NCBI RefSeq assembly: GCF_032854445.1
Contig: NC_088306.1
Location: 21,983,764-22,047,763, forward strand
Length of the DNA: 64,000 nucleotides
Direction: 5' to 3'
From: Liolophura sinensis
Taxonomy: Eukaryota; Mollusca; Polyplacophora; Chitonida; Chitonidae
Both the position numbers and the translations under genes were made by a program. The notes beneath the pieces were generated by a model, which saw nothing but the letters and a program-made list of their open reading frames with translations, was not told the DNA's origin and made no database searches. Each line of letters begins with the position of its first letter. Positions within the stretch are counted from its first letter, which is position 1. Positions 47,501 to 62,500 of this stretch are shown here, piece by piece.

Positions 47501-50500
47501 ACAGAGATTACAGACTACTTACAATTGTTAAAGATTAATTACAATTATTATAGATTACTCACGGTGGTTTCAGATTGCTTATGGTGGTAACAGATTACTT
47601 ATGGTGGCTATGGATTGCCTACGGTGGTCATAGATTACATGTAGTTGTTATAGACTAATTACGTTGGTTATTAATTGCTCACGGTTTTACAGATTGCTAA
47701 CGGTCTGGTTACAGATTACTTACGGTGTTTATCCCCTGCACAAGTCTTCAGGTCCTCTGACAGCGTGTCCCAGTTAGAACACTCACACACGTACACCCGG
47801 GTGTCATTGGTGGGTAGACAGAATGAAGAGCAGCCAGCGTTCCTTTCCTTGCATTTGGCATTGCCTGCAGTGGCAAGAAAGAAACATAATCAGTCAACAT
47901 TTCACGTGAGACATGAATGAAAATTGGCGTTTGTTGCATTGGCAATAAATAGCCATTAATAAATATTTGACCACAGAGACAGTAATGATACTTGACATTA
48001 GTTATTTTGACAAGAAATAGACATTTGTGTGCCTTTGACAAGGATGAAACATTAATGTAAGTTGTCATTGGCTGCATTGGTGAGAAAGAGACACTACTGG
48101 CACTAATGGATACATTAGTGAGCATTTGCGTGGAAATTACTGTGACTGAGAAAAAGTATCCTACATATCTGTGACCAGAATAAAATAGATGACAGAAAGA
48201 GTTACAGACAGTAAGTAACGTTATTGGTCGTTCTCACAGCCTGCATAGTTAAACTCGCGGTCTGTTTCACCGACTGTAAGATCTTTCTCACAGTACGAAA
48301 AGTAAAGCTCTCTGCCAATCTCACAGCTTGTAAAGTTAAACTCGGTCTTTCTGACAGTACTTAAAGTAAAGTTGTCTTACTGGGAGCGGGGAATGTCGTA
48401 CTGAAGACGTAAAGGTCATGCAGTTGAGAAAACAGATGCGTCTCCGCCAAACGGTAAGGATTGGTCCCATATTTCTTGTCAACACGCATAATTCCACTAA
48501 AAACAAAACAACAATAAAACATGTATTAATTTAGTTCTCTGATTTTTCCGTCTTAGTCAGATTATTCATTTGTTGAAATTAACGATAAGGACAAAAGGAT
48601 GATTTGTTTAATTCTTTTGTTCGGTGATTTGATTTTTGTGTTGTTAATCAAGCTATGCTACTCAATAGCATAGTAGCATAGTCCTACTCACTGTTAGTGC
48701 CTGGCGACGTGATCACAGTGATTGTTGTGACTAACTTGTCGAGAGTTAGTCCCTGGCTACGTGATCACAGTCACTGTAACGATACTCCTACTCACTGTTA
48801 GTGCCTGGCCACATGATGGCAGTGACTGTAGCGATATTCCTGCTCACTTTCAGTTAGTGCCTGCCCTGTGATAACAGTCATCGTAGCGATAGTCCTGCTC
48901 ACTGTGAGTTAGGGCAAGTCCACGTGACAAAAGTCACTGTAGCGAGAGTCCTATTCTCTGTGAGTTAGCGTCTGGCCACGTGATCACAGTGCCTTTAGCA
49001 TAGTCCTATTCACTGTTAGTACCTGGCGACGTGAGCACAGTGATTGTAGTGACTAACTTGCTGTGAGTTATTGCCTGGCTATGTGATCACAGTCACTGTA
49101 GCGAGAGTCTTACTCACTGTGAGTTATTGCCTGGCTAAGTGATCACAGTCACTGTAGCGAGAGTCTTACTCACTGTGAGTTATTGCCTAACCGCGTGACC
49201 ACAGTGACTGTAGCGATAGTCCTGCTCACTGTGAGTTAGAACATGGCCACGTGATCACAGTGGCTCTAGCATAGTTTTACTCACTGTTAGTGCGTGGCCA
49301 CGTGATTACAGTGGCTCTGACATGGTCCTACTCACTGTTAGTGCGTGGCCACGTGATTACAGTGGCTCTAACATAGTCCTACTCACTGTTAGTGCCTGAC
49401 CACGAGTTCACAGTGGCTCTAGCATAGTCCTACTTACTGTTAGTGCCTGACCACGAGTTCACAGTGGCTCTAGCATAGTCCTACTCACTGTTAGTGCCTG
49501 GCCACGTGACCACAGTGACTGTAGGGATAGTCCTGCTCACTGTGAGTTAGGGCATGGCCACGTGATAAAAGCCACTGTAGCGAGAACCCTACCCTCCGTG
49601 AGTTCGCGTCTGGCCATGTAATCACAGTCGCTCTAGCATAGTCCTACTCACTGTTAGTAACGGAGACGTGAGCACAGTGATTGTAATGACTGACTTGCTG
49701 TGAGTTATTGTCACTCTAGCGATAGTCCTACTCACTGTGAGTTAGTGCCTGGCCACGTGGTCACAGTGACTGTAACAAAAGGCGTATGCTTACTTTGAAT
49801 TGGTTCCAGTGTAAAAGAGGTACTGTCCAAATATGGCAATGTCCGTGACGGAAGCCTGTTTGTCCCTCAAAACTTCCACGATATCTCCACCGAAGAAGTC
49901 TGACCGGCTGATTAGGCCGTCTCGCTTATTACACCAGTACAACTGGTTACCTGCAATCAGTAGAATTAGTTTAAAGGCACAGAAAACACTAATCTAAAGT
50001 ATTTATCAAATGAAGGACCATTAAACACTGTCCAGGTAAATAGTTTGATTTATTTTTCTACGATTTTTCTAAACCAGTAAAATGCATTTAAAACACAGGA
50101 TTATGTTGTGGTCGGTTGGGGCCCACATGGTATCAATGACATCACAGCAATATTATGGCTTGAAATAGTTGGTTTAAAGGTCCATTTGTCGAATACATTC
50201 ATAGCTCTAATGTAGTTGCATTTCTTATGATAAAATATAGCAATCTGTGCGAAAAGTTTCATCCGTCATTTCCAACCTTATCAGAAATTTGATTGGAGCT
50301 CTATCTGGGGATGACGATTATCACGCCCGGAGAGTTCAGGGCTCTCAAGTTTAGACAACGCTATTTGGCCAATCGTTAACGTGTGTGTAAATAGAAAATT
50401 ATTTGTGAACCGTAGCCATGTTGTTGGAACAGGGGAGACAACAAATGTCATTGCAGTGAACTATGCATGAACTGTCAGGTGTTAATGTCTGCATCAGGCG

Positions 50501-53500
50501 AAGATTTTCACCGGGCAGTACCCAACTTACCTTCGTAATCGATCTCTATACCGAAGATAAGGCTGTTGCTAGCGGCGTTATAAATCAACATCCTATTCTG
50601 ACCGTGCATGGTGGCACGCTCGATGCCAGGGTTGTCCTTCCGCTCAACCCAGAATATCAAGCTGAAATCATCGAGAAAAACATACAGGTCATTTTAATTG
50701 ATATATGCGTATTATGTTGTCAGAAACTGAATGGAAACGGATTTAGTTCCGGATGAAAAGATTTATTTATTGGACTTTCTCTTGCAAACTGTAAGTCTGA
50801 TTTTTTCGGGGAAAACTTCTAAAAGGAACAAACATACATTTTGTTTCTTATATAAGTATCTAAGAGATGGACATTCCATATGATCGAAACAATGTACTAT
50901 ATTATAGACCACGGAAGGGACTTTGAGCTGGGGTCGATTTACGGGGGTGGTGACCCCTCACCTGGGGTCGACTAGGCCCCGCAAGTCCGACATTGTGGAT
51001 AGTTTTAAGCCAATGCAGCGAATATCTGAAAAGATCTTGTTGCATGTATGAGTTGATCAATAGTTTCCCATCCCTTAAAAACATGACAAACAAGGCCAAT
51101 ACTCAGGGGGCGTAAACTTCTTCCTACCACTTCTTCTCCGTTTTTCGACGTCAATGCGTATGAAAGAGGTTCCATGTGGGTGATGTTCGTATACATATTG
51201 AGGAACTAATTGAGGACTTCACGAATTAGGCGTCATATTTTTCCTATTTACTCATCAACCAGTGATGGACGCTCCAGGTCAATAATCGCAAGACCCATTT
51301 CCAAAGAAACATTCAATACAAACCAACGATTTGAAGTACGTGTATGTAAAGTAAGAAATTAGGACGGGTTGAAATAAATTAGATGACCATTAACAGCAGG
51401 ATATACAAATAATGTACTTTGCAAGTGTATATGTATATCTTATATGTATAAGAATTTATTTATTCATTTATTGTTCTTTGCGCCGTACTCAAGAATATTT
51501 CACTTATACGACGGCGGCCACCATTACAGGGAGGAAACCGGGCAGAGCCTGGGGAAACCCAAGACCATCCAAAGTATATGTACAAAAAGGAAAGAAACCT
51601 ACCCAAGTCCACTGTGGATTTTAATGTCCCTGACATATTTAACGTTATCGAAGAGCGTCCTATATCGAGTTCCTTCCATATTAACCACACCGACCACTCC
51701 CTTGTTGCCGTCTGTAGCCGTGTAGAAAATGTTCTCCGTAGCAGGGTCAACGGCTATACGCTGAATCACGAATTTAGCTGGAAATGGAGAATGCCAAGAG
51801 AGCAATAAAAATTTCCGCATATAGTTCGTGTGCGCTCAGATAGCCATTCTGTGATGTCTAATTGAATGGCTAATATTCAACCGATCTGTCTTTGGGAACG
51901 CAGACGTGTACTTGCTTGAACATAATGACAACCACGTATCATCAAATGTGTTATAAAACTCAGAACCATGCTATCAAGAAAAAAATCTTAAGCATTGTGG
52001 TTATGTATTAACCAAAGAAATAAATAAATAAAAATAAGTAAGTAAACAAAGAAATAAAGAGGTAAATAATTGGTTGTGGCCTTTTTGAGGAACAGTAAAA
52101 GCGTTCGAGGGCTGACCGCACTTGAGAAATGTACCATGTAACACTTATGTAATGCAACTTCAGTTTTGGGAGTGTATGGGGCTGATGAGCCAGTGGGCAG
52201 AGGTGATGGAAGAACAGACTTCTCGACTGCCATTCACTTGTCAAGTCAAGCATAATGCAAAAGCTTATACAAACAAAGCTCATACAAACAAACAAGCTGA
52301 GTCGCATATTTTACGTCTTCAGGATGTGTCCAGGGCACGGATTTATTAAACAATTTGAAACTTAAAGAGATACAGAATCGATGCGAATTGGGTAACAGCG
52401 GAGATAGGGTTTTCTGGGTTAAACTTTGCAGCTTTTGTCACGCTTGAACAAATTTGACATACCTAAAGTTCAGCTTATGCCAGACATAGCCTGGACTTGT
52501 CTATCTCTCATAGCCAATCAGAATAGAGTCTGTATCCCGTTAAATCATAAACTGCCAGCGCTTAAAACGCCTAACTCAGAACAGGAAAGAGCTCAAATTG
52601 TGGTTGGTACTACATTGTCCTGTAGTAAAAACATCAGTGTATAAATTTTAAACTTCCAAGAGTAAAACATTTTAATTGTAGCTGTGTTAAATTTTTGAAC
52701 TTTGGATAGTCTTACGACGATTGATAAATATGGGCCCAGAAGATGACAAATAAAATTTGGTTAAAATACTGTAAACTCAAATATGAGTGACAGTCTGTTT
52801 TTTCAAAGTGTCTTTGCTTTTGCATTATGCTAAGCTAACTTGATGATCAACGCGATGTCTGAGATTGAACCAACCTGCGTTGTGAAGAGACTTAGCGCCA
52901 CTGCCATCCAGACTGGATTTCTTTATGACCCTCCTGTTCTGATCCGCCCAGTAAGCTGTCTGTCCCACGACCACCACGTTGGATACCATGGTGCCTTCAC
53001 CAATGGCAGTGCCCGCGATGTTACCGTTGTTCAGGTTAACCTGAACAACCCGCCTGCTCATCGGGTCCGACGCGAAAGTGAAGTTATCTGACACCAAGTC
53101 TGAAACCGAAAGTGAAAATATTATTTATCAAGTATGAAATTTAATACATCTCATTGCAGGTATAGGATACATTTTGATTCTTTTGAATGAAGTTCATAAA
53201 TAAAAGTGATTTCGAGTAATAAAAACATCACATTAACTTCATATCCGAAAGCGAAAGCGAAAGTACTATTCATCAAATCTAATACTAAATATTTTACTTT
53301 ACTAGCATAAGGCTTTAACTCTTTAAATGCCACTGATGCGAATCCAATAAATTTTGGGAAAGAAAATCAATATATTAGTGAACGATTCTCTTTAGTGTCT
53401 TGAAGTATAGTGTAGATTCTAGTGTAGTGTGGATAATAATTTTATTTATTTCATATAAACATCTTTAGAATCAGTAAATTAGGTTCAAGCATCCCTATAC

Positions 53501-56500
53501 CATAGCACCTCTAATGTATATAATGCATACATACAGACACGCATCTTCTCATACATACAAACAAACACGCGTGTATTCTTTGTTTTATCCATTTATCCCT
53601 TATACATAGACTATCTTGATGATAGATTGAAACATAGCCTATCACATTATACTGACTCTGGGCCAACCAGTCATGTTCATCCACCGAAGTGGCCAAGTTG
53701 ACTAATGAGGATGAACTGAAAATGAACGTATCACATAGCATGTTTATAAAACTACAGAGAGTAAACTTACTCGAGTTGCAGGTCTTGCCATCTTTATTCA
53801 GTGTGTATCCAAGGTTACAAACGCATTTGCTGTCCCTGACTCCAGGTATGCAAACGTGCTGACACCCGCCATTCTTCACAAAACACCCGTCTGAAAGATA
53901 AATGAAAGATTTACAGTAGATGATTGGCTGGGAGTGGCCAATAAATAAATAAATTAAAAAAATTGGTTCCTGGTGTGGGGCTGTAGTTTCTACAGGGCTC
54001 TGTTAAGATGCTTTTGAACTGATGTAAATGGAATAAAATATTGGAACTCTGGGATTTGTGCATCAATGTAGGTGTCAATGACACGGTAAACATTTTGTTT
54101 TTCATCCCAAGCACTCTGTTCAATCTTAGAATAGATAACAATTTGGCGTGAATATCTTTTATTCTATTAAAAATTGCAAATTTCTTGCAAAGCACGACAT
54201 AAAATTACAAAAACTCGGCTTCACATAGCTGGTATGCATTTTTATGAATAATGTCGACATTGAATTCATGCATTTAATAAAATGTCTTATCCCGCGCGAT
54301 GGTAACTCGGCTCCAAGCTGGACTGATCCTTGTTCTCTTGCAGTGCTTGAGTAATACGTCATCACTTTGCCTACAAGACGTCATCGCAATAGACCACAGA
54401 CTACACGATGATTTCTTTTAGGCGGAAAAGATTCCTCATTCCGTGAAAAAACACTTCGAAAGATGTAGGCAGAAGTAGTTCCTGATAACACTTTTCAATG
54501 TTTTTTCAATTAATGCTCATTTTGATTTTTTTTCCAATTGAATTTAAATGTGATCATATTATTTTTTTTATATTTATGTAGCGGTGAAGCAGTAATCTGG
54601 TGATTCGTTAGCATACCTCTGTCGGGGGCATGTCTCAATTTGTCAAAGATGGCGAAGTCGGTGATCTGGCCCGGGAAGCTGACCTGTAGCCTCTTGTAGG
54701 TCGTCTTATCTGGAGGCTTGTACATGTGAATCAGACTTGTGCCGTTAGACTGGGCTGTAGACCACATCAAAAATTTCTGCAAACGAAAAAAAAAAATAAC
54801 GTTATCGACCATGGTCCACTGTGACAAAATATTTAAAAATATATTTTTCGTAACTTTCCTCGTAAATCACATAACCGGCCCCGATGGCTCAGCTGGTAGA
54901 GCGTCCGCTTCGAGGACGGTAGATTCATGGCCAATCGTTGGTTGGGTCACACCTAAGACATCAAAAGAGGAAGTTGTATCTTCCTGGCTTGGTGCTCAGT
55001 GTGTAAATTACTCACTATTTTGACTTGCTGACTGCGTGTGTGATGTGTTAAGTAAACAATATTTTGACCTGCATATTGCGTATATGATTGATTAAGTAAA
55101 CAATATTTTCACTTGTTGACTGTGTGTGATTGGTTAATTAACAATATTTTCACTTGTTGACTGTGTGTGATTGGTTAATTAACAATATTGTGACTTGTTG
55201 ACTGTGTGTGATAAGTTGATTAAACAATATGGTGACTTGTTGACTGTGTGCGATAGGTTGATTAAGCAATATTTTGACTTGTTCACTTCATGTGTGATAG
55301 GTTAATTATTTATTTATTTATTTGATTGGTGTTTTCCGCCCTACTCAAGAATATTTCACTTATACGATGGCGGCCAGCATTACGGTGGGTGGAAACCGGC
55401 CAGAGCCCATGGGAAACCCACGACCATCCGCAGGTTGTTGACAGACCCTCCCACGTACGGCCGGATGATAGGTTAATGACTTGTGGATTGATTTGTGGAT
55501 TGCCTGTATGATTGGTTAATTGAACAATGTTTTGACTTGTTCACTGTGAGTGCATGATTGTGTAATAAACAATGTTTTGGTTTGTTGACGTGTATGTGAT
55601 TAGCAAATTTAAAATAGTTTTACTTGAATTGTACGTCATAAAAGCTTGGTTTGTTTGAGAAGGCACAGGCCTGTTTAGTACGTAGAATGTATTCACTGAC
55701 CCCGTAAGACACGATAGCCCTGTTATTGACGTTCAGCGTTCCCACGGCAGGTTCAACATTCCCTTCATACGTCACAGCCTGGATCTTGCCCAAGTCCGTC
55801 CAATAAACTCTGCCAACAAAACATAAAGAACATATAATGGAGGGCACACTTTCATGCTGCTCACAGTCACAAAGGTACAATTTCACACTTGCACACTTCC
55901 CACTGTCAAATGGGCACAGTTTCACACAGACCATTCTCATACGGCACATGTTCACACTTCCCGTTATCACATGAGCACACTTTAACACTGCTCATTGTCA
56001 TACGACACACATCCACATTACCCGCTGTCACATGGGCACACTTTAACACGGCTCATTGTCATACGGCACACGTCCACATTACCCGCTGGCACATGAGCAC
56101 ACTTTAACACTGCTCATTGTCATACGGCACACGTTCACACTTCCCGTTCTCACATGAGCACACTTTAACACTGCTCATTGTCGTACGGCACACATCCACA
56201 TTACCCGCTGTCACATGAGCACACTTTAACACTGCTCAATGTCGTACGGCACACGTTCACTTCCCGTTATCTCATGAGCACACCTTAACACTGCTCATTG
56301 TCATACGGCACACATCCACATTACCCGCTGTCACATGGGCACACTTTAACACTGCTCATTGTCATACGGCACACATCCACATTACCCGCTGTCACATGGG
56401 CACACTTTAACACTGCTCATTGTCATACGGCACACATCCACATTACCCGCTGTCACATGAGCACACTTTAACACTGCTCATTGTCATACTACACACATCC

Positions 56501-59500
56501 ACATTACCCGCTGTCACATGGACACACTTTAACACTGCTCATTATCATACGGCACACATCCACATTACCCGCTGTCACATGGGCAGACATTTACATTTCT
56601 GGTTTCTTGCTACATACCTCAAAACTTCTCACTTGTCTTTTCACATTATTCATTGTCTAATCTAGCTCGTCACACTGCAAGATAGTTACAGTTTTGCACA
56701 TGCACACCCTCTCACTGATCTCTTTCACGCGGATCTCCTTTCACATGGGCTAACTTTTATACGGCACAATTTCAGATGGGTACATCTTCACACTGTCACA
56801 CTGTCACACTTTCACACGGGTACACTTTCATACGGTCACACATTCACACGTAAAAACTTTAGTACCGGCACAATTTTACACTGGCACACTTTCAAACATG
56901 TACACTTTCGAACGGGTACAAGTTCGCACGGGGTCAACTTTACACGTGTACACTTTCGCATGGGTACACTTTCATACTAGTACACATTCCCAGCGGTACA
57001 TTTTCATTGCGGTACACTTTCATACGGTACACTTTCGCAGGAGTACAATTTCATACGGGTACACATTCGCAGGGGTACACTTTCATAAGGGTAAACCTTC
57101 ATACGGGTACACATTCGCAGGAGTACACTTTATATGGGTACGCATTCGCAGGGGTACACTTTCATACGGGTACACATTCGCAGGGGTACACTTTAATACG
57201 GGTACACATTCGCAGGGGTACGCTTTAATACGGGTACACATTCGCAGGAGTACACTTTCATACGGGTAGACTAACGTTCACCATACTTACTTCTTTTTCT
57301 TATCATCGTACGTGATTCGTTGTGGTTTGTCGGCATGGGCGTTCGTCAACGGTGTTTTCTTCTTTTCGTCAAGATCATACATGGCTATGGCATTTGCTGA
57401 ACCGGCTTTGATATAAAACAGATGCCTGATAACAAAAATGGAGAAAATAATTCAAAAGAGATATATAAAATATATATATCAAGAAGAAAAAAAGGAAAAC
57501 AATACAATAAGTCTTCATTAGAAATTTGGTGATCCACCATCAATGATACTGTAACTCTTACTTTGCCAAAACCCAGACAATGAGATCAAGGAGTGAAATA
57601 TCAGCTTCTTTAATCTTTCAGATTTTGCAGATACGGTAGAGCTGATTGGGTGCGTGGCAGTTATTGTACACTGTTTTTTGCTTGGTTTATTCATATTCAA
57701 TTTATTTATTATTTATTTGGCTTTATTTGACTAATGTTTCACGCTGTACTCAAGAATATTTCACTTATACGACGGCGGCGAGCATTATGGTGGGAGGAAA
57801 CCGTGAGGAAACCCATAATCCATGTTCCGGGCCTACAAGCTAAAATCGCGACGGCAGCTGAGTTAATATTGATAGCAGCGGCATACAAAGAGTTATACAC
57901 TACAAAAACAAAGAAAATACCAAGTCCTTGTAAAACATATGGGTTATGATTGTATGATATCAGATACAATGTAAAAGATGAATTATGCTGAACATTGGCA
58001 GTGTTATAAGATTACGTCGACAAAAGGGACTGCCTATCAGAAAAGAAAACTGTGGTGAAATTAAGGATCGAAGTTTTAAGGCAGAGACAAGGCTATACAT
58101 GAAGTACATATCAACCGAAAGATCATTAAACACCGTCTTTAAAACAGATTTTCTATATTAAAAATTATTCAACCGAGTTAAACGATTTTAAAATGTCGGA
58201 TGCAACTACAAACAGGGACCCTGGGAATATCAATGACGTCACATCCGTATTTTTTATGATCATTCGACGAATACATTTATATATATTTGCATGTTTGAAT
58301 ACAGAAGTCTACAGGTTTGAGTGTGTTCAGTGACAAACACCTGATGTGGCGTCACTGGGCACAATAAAGGCAGAAAGAGTCTGCGTATCACTTTTTTGCT
58401 TAAAAAAGTGTAGTTTACTGGGTTGAAAATATCGAAAGGAAAAATAAATCGAACTGTCTGGCTCGAGTGTATATAGTGAACTACTTCTTTCCTGATCCAT
58501 GTTTGCACTCACATACTATTCCTGTCCTATCTAAATAAAAATTGGTCTTTCCTATTACTTATACTTCACATTAATGTTTTCTTTGCCTTTAATACCAAAA
58601 TCAATTATGTTGTTTTAGGATCATTCTACGATTGAGGTGTGATGAGAAGGATTACCTGTGGTAAGGATCAATGGTCAGGTCGCCCAGATTGGTATCTAAA
58701 TGGACGTTCTCCACGGCACCGCTTTGTGTTATCCTCTTAATCTGATTGGCAATGGTATCAGTCCAGTACAACTCATTTTTAACATAGTCAAACGTCAGGC
58801 CTGTAAAAACACAGAAAGCGGGACATATTACAATGTGTCAAGTGAGAAATTAGGACGAGTTTATACGAAGATTGCATGAGATGTTCAGGTTCACATAAGT
58901 CGTTCCCGTGTACTGTTCATGTTCAGATGAGTTTTGTCCGGGTGACGTTCATGTTTACATGAGTGGCGTCCAAGTGGTGTTCATGTTTACATGGGTGGCA
59001 TCCATGTGGTGTCCATTTTTACATGAGTGGCGTCCATGTGGTGTTCATGTTTACATGAGTGGCGTCCATGTGGTGTTCATGTTCACACGAGTCGTGTCCA
59101 TATGATTTTCGTGTTCACATGAGTCATGTCCGTGTGGTGTTCATAAGTACTGTGTCCATGTGATGTTCATGTTCACGGGTCGTGTCCATGTGATATTCAT
59201 GTTCACATTCTTGAGTACAGCGTATGTCCATGTTCACATGAGTCGTGTCCATATGATGTTCACCTTGAGAGGTGATGTTTCCTTGTGATGTTCGTGGCGC
59301 ATGCGCCATAAAACCTTACCTCCTACACTCTTGACTCCGGACACGACCGTATTGGCCCCGCTGCCATCCATGTTCATGGATCGAATCTCGGATCTCTGTT
59401 TGGACGTATAGTAGATTTTCATGTTACGGCTGTCGATGGCCAGACTACGGATGTCGTCGTCGGATCTACCCTCCTTGAAACACTCCAGGGTGTCGGGGAC

Positions 59501-62500
59501 GTCCCCACCCTGGGGAGCCGTCAGGTGGTAGGCACAGATGTCGGTACCATTCGTCAGAACTAAGGCGTGATGCGGGATCTTCGTTATTTCTGAGACAAAA
59601 TATTACGTATTAATTATTCATTTATTTGTTTTTTTTCTATGATTAACATAGTCATATAAAATGTTGACATTTGTGATCAGATTTATTACACAATGCACGT
59701 CATATTTTGGTCACATACTCGTACAGCCCCCACTACCCTACTTGTGACTGTGTGCTGCATGTCAGATACTCTTGCAGTTTCCACTAGAATCCTGTTGACT
59801 ACAAATTGCACACCACAGTTTCGTCTCCACTGCCCTACTTGTGACTTTGTGCTGCATGTCATATCCTTTTGCACTTTTCACTGCAGTACTATTGAATTTT
59901 TTGGTTAGATTTACTTACGGTCCTCAGTGAGGTAACAGTGACACTGTATGTCAGCTAGGTTTTGGTCGCATACTCTACAGTCTGCAGAGCCAAATGCCGG
60001 ACTTCTGTTTGCAGGCTTTTTGGGCGAACTCTGGCAGACTGCACTATAGTGTTGACTTCACACAGGGCATTATACTTTGGTGACATAATTTTGGAGTGTA
60101 CACAGCGAATATACGGGACAAAGGTTTGTAAATATTGGTCACATACTCTGACAATCTCCAATTTTGTGCTCTTGACTACACACTGCATATCATATTTTGG
60201 TCACATAATTTTACAGTGTCCACATTGATATCCGTGTTACCATTGTAAGTATTGATCACATACCCTGAAAATCTCCATTTCAGTGTTCTTGACTACACAC
60301 TGCATATCATATTTTGGTTGCATAATTTTAGGGTTTGCACAGGGATACAAGTGACTTACGTTTGCAGGCTCGTCCGTCGTTCTGAAGCATGTAGTTCTCA
60401 CGACACAGACACTTGGGGCTCCTGTTGGGGGTCAGAACACAGTCTTGGTCACAGCCGTTACGAGAACACGCACCTGTCAACAAGACAAGACACTGGAATA
60501 AGTAGGATTCTTTATCTAATGAAAGCCCCGTTCACTTGCAAAACTTGTGAAATGTCTGGTCTGAGTCTGCTCTGACGTTAGCTTTGACAAAATTTTGATC
60601 GGCCAAGGATCGCCAAAATCAACGTCAAATCGCGCTCCATTTAAAAAGTCTGACACAGTTGCCGTGGCAGTTTGTCACGGCGTTTGACACAAAAATGACA
60701 TATTAAATGCGCCTCCACAGCCTTAAATGTGCAGACACTTACCCTCCTGACCTTTTAGTCTGAGAATTTATCGCCAGGGCAACGTTGATCTGTTATTCCT
60801 AAGGCCGCTTGAGCCGCGGATCGCGTGGTGGTGCTCGAAGCCACTCGCTGTGCTGACAGCCTCGGCACATTTGACAAAGACAGGTAACTGCATTAGGTTT
60901 TTAAGTGAAACGCACTCTGATGATGGCTTGGGGCCATGCTTGGCAGAACAAATTTTTGGCCAAAGCTATAACGTGAGCGCAATCTCGGACTATGAAATTC
61001 CCTAAGGCGACATTCACATCATGTCCCAACGACTCGTAGAATGCGACTAATGAAAAGAATTTAGGGCAAACGATACTTGGTACGTCCGGCATTTTGGGAT
61101 ATGTTGAATGTGGCAAGTATGTGCGACAAAGGTATTAGCGAAAAGCTAATTAACTAAGCTGAAATTAAAGCTAGTCCTAGTTTATGAAATGTTGACACTT
61201 TTGCCAAGAGAGTATGTTTAGTATAATCTTTCTCACTCAATCTTTTTCTTACGCTGTTACTCAAAACAAGCTGATTTTTTTTTAGAGTTTTAATGAATTG
61301 GAGTAAATCTTTCTTTACCATGAGAAACGGTGATTTAGAAAACCATGAATGTAACAAGTACTGAAGCGCCACTTTCTTGGTTTCTTAGAATACCGAAAAA
61401 ACGTTGAAGAAATCTGATGAAAATTAAAACTGACAGCATGACTATAAAATTTCAGCATTCAGTGGACCTGGAATAATATATTAATAATTATAATAATAAG
61501 CTGTATAATTTAGGAAGAGCGGTAAAAACAGAACTGATAAAGAAACTGGAAACACGATGTAGCTTAAACTCGTGTCCAACCCACATATGGTTAAAAGGCA
61601 AAGCAGGGTTCAGGTGAAGAAAGCGGAAACAGCTGTGTTCTCGACTTATGGAGATAACTCGCGCCTGATTGATAAAAAAAAACCCTGATAACAATGATTG
61701 ATTTTCTCAGTGTGTGCGAATTGGAACTAAAACAAGGACAGCCAGTTTTAAAAAACTTTATCTGGGATACTTTATGGTTGTATATACACATTTAGCCAGA
61801 TGTTGTTCCAGCTGGTTACGTTGTCAGCGGCACCCAGACTCACCTCGTTTGTTGTGCTTGTCTGGCTGGTTCTCCTCGGCCCAGACCGTCAGCACACGGG
61901 CGATTCCCAGGGTCCTTTGGTTCAGTTTGAAGAAGGTTTTACCCAGACCATTGACCATGTCCAGGACAACCACATCGTCAAAGGTCGTGTCGGCAAGGAA
62001 CAAGTGGTCCTACAGAAATGGCAATTGTGTTAGCTGTAGCGGGAAATATCTACATGTGATTCTGCCCCACTCCCCCCCCCTTCCCAATCCTTTACTGCAA
62101 ATGGTGAAAATGAGTTTATGTTGTATTTAAAAGTGATTATCTATATACCGTGCAATTTGAATGCTAATTTCACAAGGTGGCTAGAATATGTTCCCTGGAC
62201 GTCACTGGAAAACTTGTTTGATACATATACATTTCTGTGCTTGTAGTTTTGAAATTATCGATGAGCAACAAATATATGTTGAATGGTTTATTTTTTTATT
62301 TGATTTGTGCTTTACACTGTACACAAGAACGGATGTTTCTCGGCTTTACCATCTACACCTGGATTATGTTTTATTTATGAAAAATGCCTTCTTGCGTTTA
62401 CCCTTTACAAATGGAATGAGTTACATTTGTGAATAAGGTCTTTTTGACTTTTCCCCTTGCAACTGGAATGTGTTTAATTTAAGAAAAATGACCCCTTGAA

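Noticed and set aside
54876-54955. tRNA-like sequence that could be taken for a tRNA gene
   Set aside because: It matches SINE family B heads elsewhere in the window and continues into the SINE body; the B box is degenerate and a full cloverleaf is not formed.
56420-57269. Plus-strand frames encoding His/Thr-rich repeats
   Set aside because: They are intronic minisatellite arrays of the minus-strand receptor gene; the peptide periodicity is that of the DNA unit.
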